From Bacteroidota bacterium (GTDB lineage Bacteria > Bacteroidota > Bacteroidia > Flavobacteriales > Weeksellaceae): DNA of 8,826 nt. Both the position numbers and the translations under genes were made by a program. The stretch spans positions 1 to 8,826 of the forward strand of contig JAEXJU010000042.1 in the NCBI GenBank assembly GCA_023448955.1. The letters are read 5' to 3'. Under the pieces are notes generated by a model. It made no database searches. It was not told the origin of the DNA and saw only the letters and a program-made list of their open reading frames with translations. Below are positions 6,687-8,826 of the stretch, piece by piece; the first letter of the stretch is position 1; every line of letters begins with the position of its first letter.

Positions 6687-6718
6687 TATAAAAAAAAGAG
6701 GATCTCAAAAATCCTCTT
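6687..6718 (-). terminator. Rho-independent terminator of the ferredoxin-NADP reductase gene
   Basis: On the minus strand AAGAGGAT (6718-6711), a 7-nt loop and ATCCTCTT (6703-6696) form an 8-bp stem followed by an uninterrupted T run (6695-6687 region). It lies 26 bp after the reductase stop and before the ferredoxin promoter, so the two genes are separate transcription units. Confidence 0.8.
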
Positions 6719-6743
6719 CAATAATATTATAATTGATTTATAT

Positions 6744-7796
6744 CTAATCAATAGATTTGACGACTGCTTTTTCGGCTTCCTTTCTGGTTCCGTCGAATCC
6801 ATCTACACCGCTTACAGTCGTATATTTCAAGACGAATTTTTTTCCCGGATTCAGTCTGTTATATACACTTTGGCACATCAGGGTTGCTTCGTGGAAACCG
6901 CAAAGAATTAATTTTAGTTTTCCCGGGTAGGTGTTGACGTCACCAATTGCATAAATACCGTCAATATTGGTCTGATAATCCAAAGCATTATTGACTTTAA
7001 TTGCATTTTTTTCAATTTCCAATCCCCATTCTGCCAAAGGCCCCAGTTTCGGAGTTAGACCGAATAATGGAATAAGATAATCTGTTTCGATGATTGATTT
7101 CTCACCATCTTTTTCTATTTCGATTGCAGTCAGAGTTTCTTCCCCGATCAATCCTGTAACTTCGGCTGGCGTGATTAAGTTAATTTTTCCCTGATGCTTT
7201 AGTTCTGTCACTTTTTCGACAGAGTCCAGTGCGCCACGGAATTCATTTCTTCTATGAATCAAAGTGACTTCAGAAGCAACATCTGCTAAGAAAACAGACC
7301 AGTCCAACGCAGAATCTCCGCCACCTGCAATCACAATTTTTTTATCACGGAACATTTCAGGTTCTCTAACAAAATATTCTACGCCTTTTTCCTCAAACTT
7401 CTCGATATTTTCTAGTTCAGGCTTTCTCGGATCAAAGCTTCCAAGACCTCCGGCAATAGCAATGGCTTTACCTTTTACTTTTACGCCTCGGCTTGTCGTA
7501 ACAATGAAATCTCCTTCCTCGGTTTTCTCATAGCTCACAGCCTTTTGAGCCAGCGAAAACTGAGGTTCAAACTGTTTGATCTGCTCCATAAGATTATCCA
7601 CCAAAACACCTGCATCCACACTTGGAAATCCAGGAATATCAAAAATTGGTTTTTTAGGATATAGTTCTGTCAATTGACCTCCGGGTTGTGGAAGTGCATC
7701 TATGAGATGGCATCTTAATTTCAGTAATCCGGCTTCGAATACAGCGAAAAGTCCTGTGGGACCTGCACCTATAATAATGATATCGGTTTCGAACAT
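6744..7796 (-). CDS. Ferredoxin-NADP+ reductase, thioredoxin-reductase-like type
   Basis: 350 residues. This cytoplasmic FAD enzyme moves electrons between NADPH and ferredoxin (or flavodoxin). The FAD site is DIIIIGAGPTGLFA (5-18). GGQLTELYPKKPIFDIPGFP (39-58) and the C-terminal YAIGDVNTYPGKLKLILCGFHEA (282-304) are characteristic of the TrxR-like reductases of Chlorobium and Bacillus (YumC). The NADPH site is IVIAGGGDSALDW (154-166), with HRRNEFRG (181-188) whose arginines suit the NADPH 2'-phosphate. The redox CxxC of true thioredoxin reductases, which would sit just before GDSA, is absent, and this separates the two functions. The C-terminal tail after about 322 (LKYTTVSGVDGF) is also typical of this group, where it stacks over the flavin. 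The partner is likely the adjacent ferredoxin. It has its own candidate promoter with a palindrome over the -33 region, and its own terminator. Confidence 0.92.
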   Translation of the reverse strand: MFETDIIIIGAGPTGLFAVFEAGLLKLRCHLIDALPQPGGQLTELYPKKPIFDIPGFPSVDAGVLVDNLMEQIKQFEPQFSLAQKAVSYEKTEEGDFIVTTSRGVKVKGKAIAIAGGLGSFDPRKPELENIEKFEEKGVEYFVREPEMFRDKKIVIAGGGDSALDWSVFLADVASEVTLIHRRNEFRGALDSVEKVTELKHQGKINLITPAEVTGLIGEETLTAIEIEKDGEKSIIETDYLIPLFGLTPKLGPLAEWGLEIEKNAIKVNNALDYQTNIDGIYAIGDVNTYPGKLKLILCGFHEATLMCQSVYNRLNPGKKFVLKYTTVSGVDGFDGTRKEAEKAVVKSID

Positions 7797-7815
7797 CTAT
7801 AAAAATTTTGAGTAG

Positions 7816-7823
7816 CAAATTTA
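7816..7823 (-). promoter_or_regulatory. Candidate -7 promoter element of the ferredoxin-NADP reductase gene
   Basis: The minus strand reads TAAATTTG, a perfect TAnnTTTG, 19 nt before the reductase ATG. No TTG is present at the -33 position. That position is occupied by the palindrome at 7839-7855, which would fit a promoter depending on or blocked by a bound regulator. Confidence 0.45.
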
Positions 7824-7838
7824 TGCATTAAATATGAT

Positions 7839-7855
7839 TTTAGAATGATTCTAAA
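7839..7855. promoter_or_regulatory. Perfect 8-1-8 palindrome, candidate operator of the Fur/PerR kind
   Basis: TTTAGAAT-G-ATTCTAAA is a perfect inverted repeat with a single central base. Its inner 15 bases, TTAGAATGATTCTAA, have the 7-1-7 form of Fur-family sites and differ from the Bacillus PerR consensus TTATAATnATTATAA by one base in each half. It starts 15 bp upstream of the reductase -7 element, overlapping where the -33 element should be. The regulator identity is inference only. Confidence 0.4.
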
Positions 7856-7932
7856 GTATGATATTGGTTGGCTCTCAATTAATTTTCAAAAAAATCTTAC
7901 CAAATGATAAGTTTTTATACAATTATTTGTTT

Positions 7933-7999
7933 TAGATTTGCGCTTTCATCATTTGTGTTTTTAATCCCTGGGAATAATTTATTTATCTCAGGGATTTTT
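7933..7999 (+). ncRNA. Possible short plus-strand transcript ending at an orphan terminator
   Basis: In this 204-bp intergenic region both flanking genes are on the minus strand. Even so, the plus strand has a perfect -7 element TAGATTTG at 7933-7940. It is followed about 20 bp later by a hairpin and T-run at 7963-8000. A transcript from about 7945 would be roughly 55 nt, mostly the hairpin, with no ATG in it. No convincing -33 element is seen. This is a hypothesis; the hairpin could instead act on the 3' end of the rsmB message. Confidence 0.2.
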
Positions 8000-8000
8000 C
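7963..8000 (+). terminator. Hairpin with plus-strand T-run in the rsmB-reductase gap
   Basis: AATCCCTGGGA (7963-7973) pairs with TCTCAGGGATT (7986-7996), 11 bp with one G-T wobble, followed by TTTTTC on the plus strand. On the minus strand, the direction of rsmB, the stem is followed by TTAAAAAC rather than a T-run. By sequence it is therefore a plus-strand terminator, although no plus-strand gene precedes it nearby. It lies immediately next to the rsmB stop codon. Confidence 0.5.
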
Positions 8001-8826
8001 TTAACCATTTCTTTTGATCAGTGCCATATAGAAGCCATCATAACCTTCGCTAGGCATAATTTTCTCATCTTTGATTAATGAAAAATCCGGGTTGTTTTCT
8101 AAAAATATTTTTACCTGCTCATTGTTTTCGGATGGCAAAATAGAACAAGTTGCATAAATCATCTGTCCACCTTTTTTCAGTATTTTGGAATAATCCTGGA
8201 GGATTTGCTGTTGTTCACTTTTGATTCGGTCAATAAATTCCTGGTCTATTTTCCATTTGGAGTCCGGGTTTCTTTTCAAAACGCCCAGCCCGGAGCACGG
8301 TGCATCTATCAGTAGTCTGTCTGCCTTTTCGTGAAGTCTTTTGATAACTTTGTTATCCGAAATCAGCCTTGTCTCGATATTGTGCGCACCAGCTCTTTTT
8401 GCCCGTCTTTTTAGCTCAGCAAGTTTCCATTCATAAATGTCTAATGCAATGATTTGTCCTTTGTTTTTCATCAATGCGGCAAGATGCAATGTTTTCCCGC
8501 CGGCACCGGCACACGCATCCACCACACGCATTCCTTCTTTCACGTCCAGTAATTCTCCAATTTTTTGGGAACTCGCATCCTGCACTTCGAATAATCCGTC
8601 TTTGAAAGCTGAAGTTAAAAAAACGTTTTTCTTCTCTTCCAGCTGAACAGCATCGGGATAATTTCTGATGGTAAAAGACTCTACATTTTCATCCTTAAGA
8701 TCGGCAATCAGCTCTTTAGGTGTAGTCTTTAGTGTATTGGTTCTAAGAACTGTCGGCGCCTGTTCATTAAGAGCTAGCATTTCTCTTTCCCAGTTCTTTC
8801 CCAGTTCTTTTTCCAATGTATCTGCC
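8001..8826 (-). CDS. rsmB: RsmB-like 16S rRNA (cytosine-5) methyltransferase, C-terminal part (5' end outside window)
   Basis: The frame is open from the right edge to the stop at 8001, about 275 residues. It opens with ADTLEKELGKNWEREMLALNEQAPTVLRTNTLK, the end of the RNA-binding part of RsmB/NOP methyltransferases, so the true start is outside; a TTG at 8816 is not it. Class I SAM-binding motifs are VVDACAGAGGKTLHLAAL (roughly 8519-8466) and IIALDIYEWKL. Motif IV is LLIDAPCSGLGVLKRNP, with its cysteine codon at 8297-8295. Motif VI is IYATCSILPSENNEQV, with the catalytic cysteine codon at 8147-8145. These enzymes use both cysteines to methylate and release a cytosine C5 in RNA; RsmB acts on C967 of E. 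coli 16S rRNA. The terminal DGFYMALIKR is the usual family end. RsmF or another NOP2/Sun member is possible because the N-terminal NusB-like region is not in view. SAM-dependent m5C methyltransferase is certain. Confidence 0.92.
   Translation of the reverse strand, partial: ADTLEKELGKNWEREMLALNEQAPTVLRTNTLKTTPKELIADLKDENVESFTIRNYPDAVQLEEKKNVFLTSAFKDGLFEVQDASSQKIGELLDVKEGMRVVDACAGAGGKTLHLAALMKNKGQIIALDIYEWKLAELKRRAKRAGAHNIETRLISDNKVIKRLHEKADRLLIDAPCSGLGVLKRNPDSKWKIDQEFIDRIKSEQQQILQDYSKILKKGGQMIYATCSILPSENNEQVKIFLENNPDFSLIKDEKIMPSEGYDGFYMALIKRNG

Noticed and set aside
6744..7796. Thioredoxin reductase as the identity of the FAD protein
   Set aside because: The CxxC before GDSA is missing, and the C-terminal tail is that of TrxR-like ferredoxin-NADP reductases.
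7858..7935. A 25-codon plus-strand frame (ATG at 7858, TAG at 7933), hydrophobic, just upstream of the orphan terminator
   Set aside because: Short frames like this are common by chance in AT-rich DNA. There is no consensus promoter (only a 7/8 match at 7803-7810) and no recognisable sequence. Conservation in relatives would change this view.
8786..8807. Perfect 11-bp tandem duplication (TTTCCCAGTTC twice) inside rsmB
   Set aside because: An 11-bp duplication would shift the frame, but the encoded ELGKNWEREMLALN matches the family pattern straight through. It is therefore not a recent frameshifting insertion.

Overview
The window looks like a stretch of chromosome from a member of the Bacteroidota, most likely a flavobacterium of the Chryseobacterium/Weeksellaceae kind (inference). 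The evidence is AT-rich DNA, no Shine-Dalgarno sequences ahead of the starts, several good matches to the Bacteroidota -7 promoter element TAnnTTTG, a type IX secretion (T9SS) C-terminal sorting domain, and a lipoprotein with a K-D-E surface-export-like signal after its cysteine. I see no insertion sequence, integrase, phage gene, CRISPR array, tRNA or rRNA. No gap between genes exceeds about 200 bases.

Layout. 1-519 (+): C-terminal part of a PPK2 polyphosphate kinase cut by the left edge. 580-1869 (+): aldehyde dehydrogenase of the succinate-semialdehyde type. A strong hairpin at 1872-1903 ends it and probably also the converging gene. 1910-2944 (-): lipoprotein L,D-transpeptidase. 3003-3983 (-): YpdA/Bdr-like FAD oxidoreductase. 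4107-4649 (-): Blc-type lipocalin lipoprotein. 4784-6217 (+): secreted M28 aminopeptidase with a T9SS domain, transcribed divergently from the lipocalin and ended by a hairpin at 6229-6263. 6281-6613 (-): [2Fe-2S] ferredoxin. 6744-7796 (-): thioredoxin-reductase-like ferredoxin-NADP+ reductase. 7797-8000: intergenic, with an operator-like palindrome and a terminator pointing the 'wrong' way. 8001-8826 (-): RsmB-type rRNA cytosine methyltransferase running off the right edge.

How the genes relate. The clearest functional pair is the ferredoxin and its NADPH reductase. They are adjacent and on the same strand, but a terminator lies between them and the ferredoxin has its own promoter, so they can be expressed separately. 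The YpdA-like protein adds a third NAD(P)H/FAD or Fe-S redox gene, with a possible role in low-molecular-weight thiol reduction. The transpeptidase, lipocalin and secreted peptidase are envelope or extracellular proteins. Otherwise this is a housekeeping region of mostly single-gene units.

I did not find a new multi-gene system. The points most worth checking are: a PerR/Fur-like 7-1-7 palindrome upstream of the ferredoxin reductase; an orphan plus-strand terminator that may mark a small RNA; two promoters so close to ATG that the mRNAs may be leaderless; a YpdA homologue lacking the cysteine used by the Staphylococcus enzyme; and a surface-export-like signal on a peptidoglycan enzyme.
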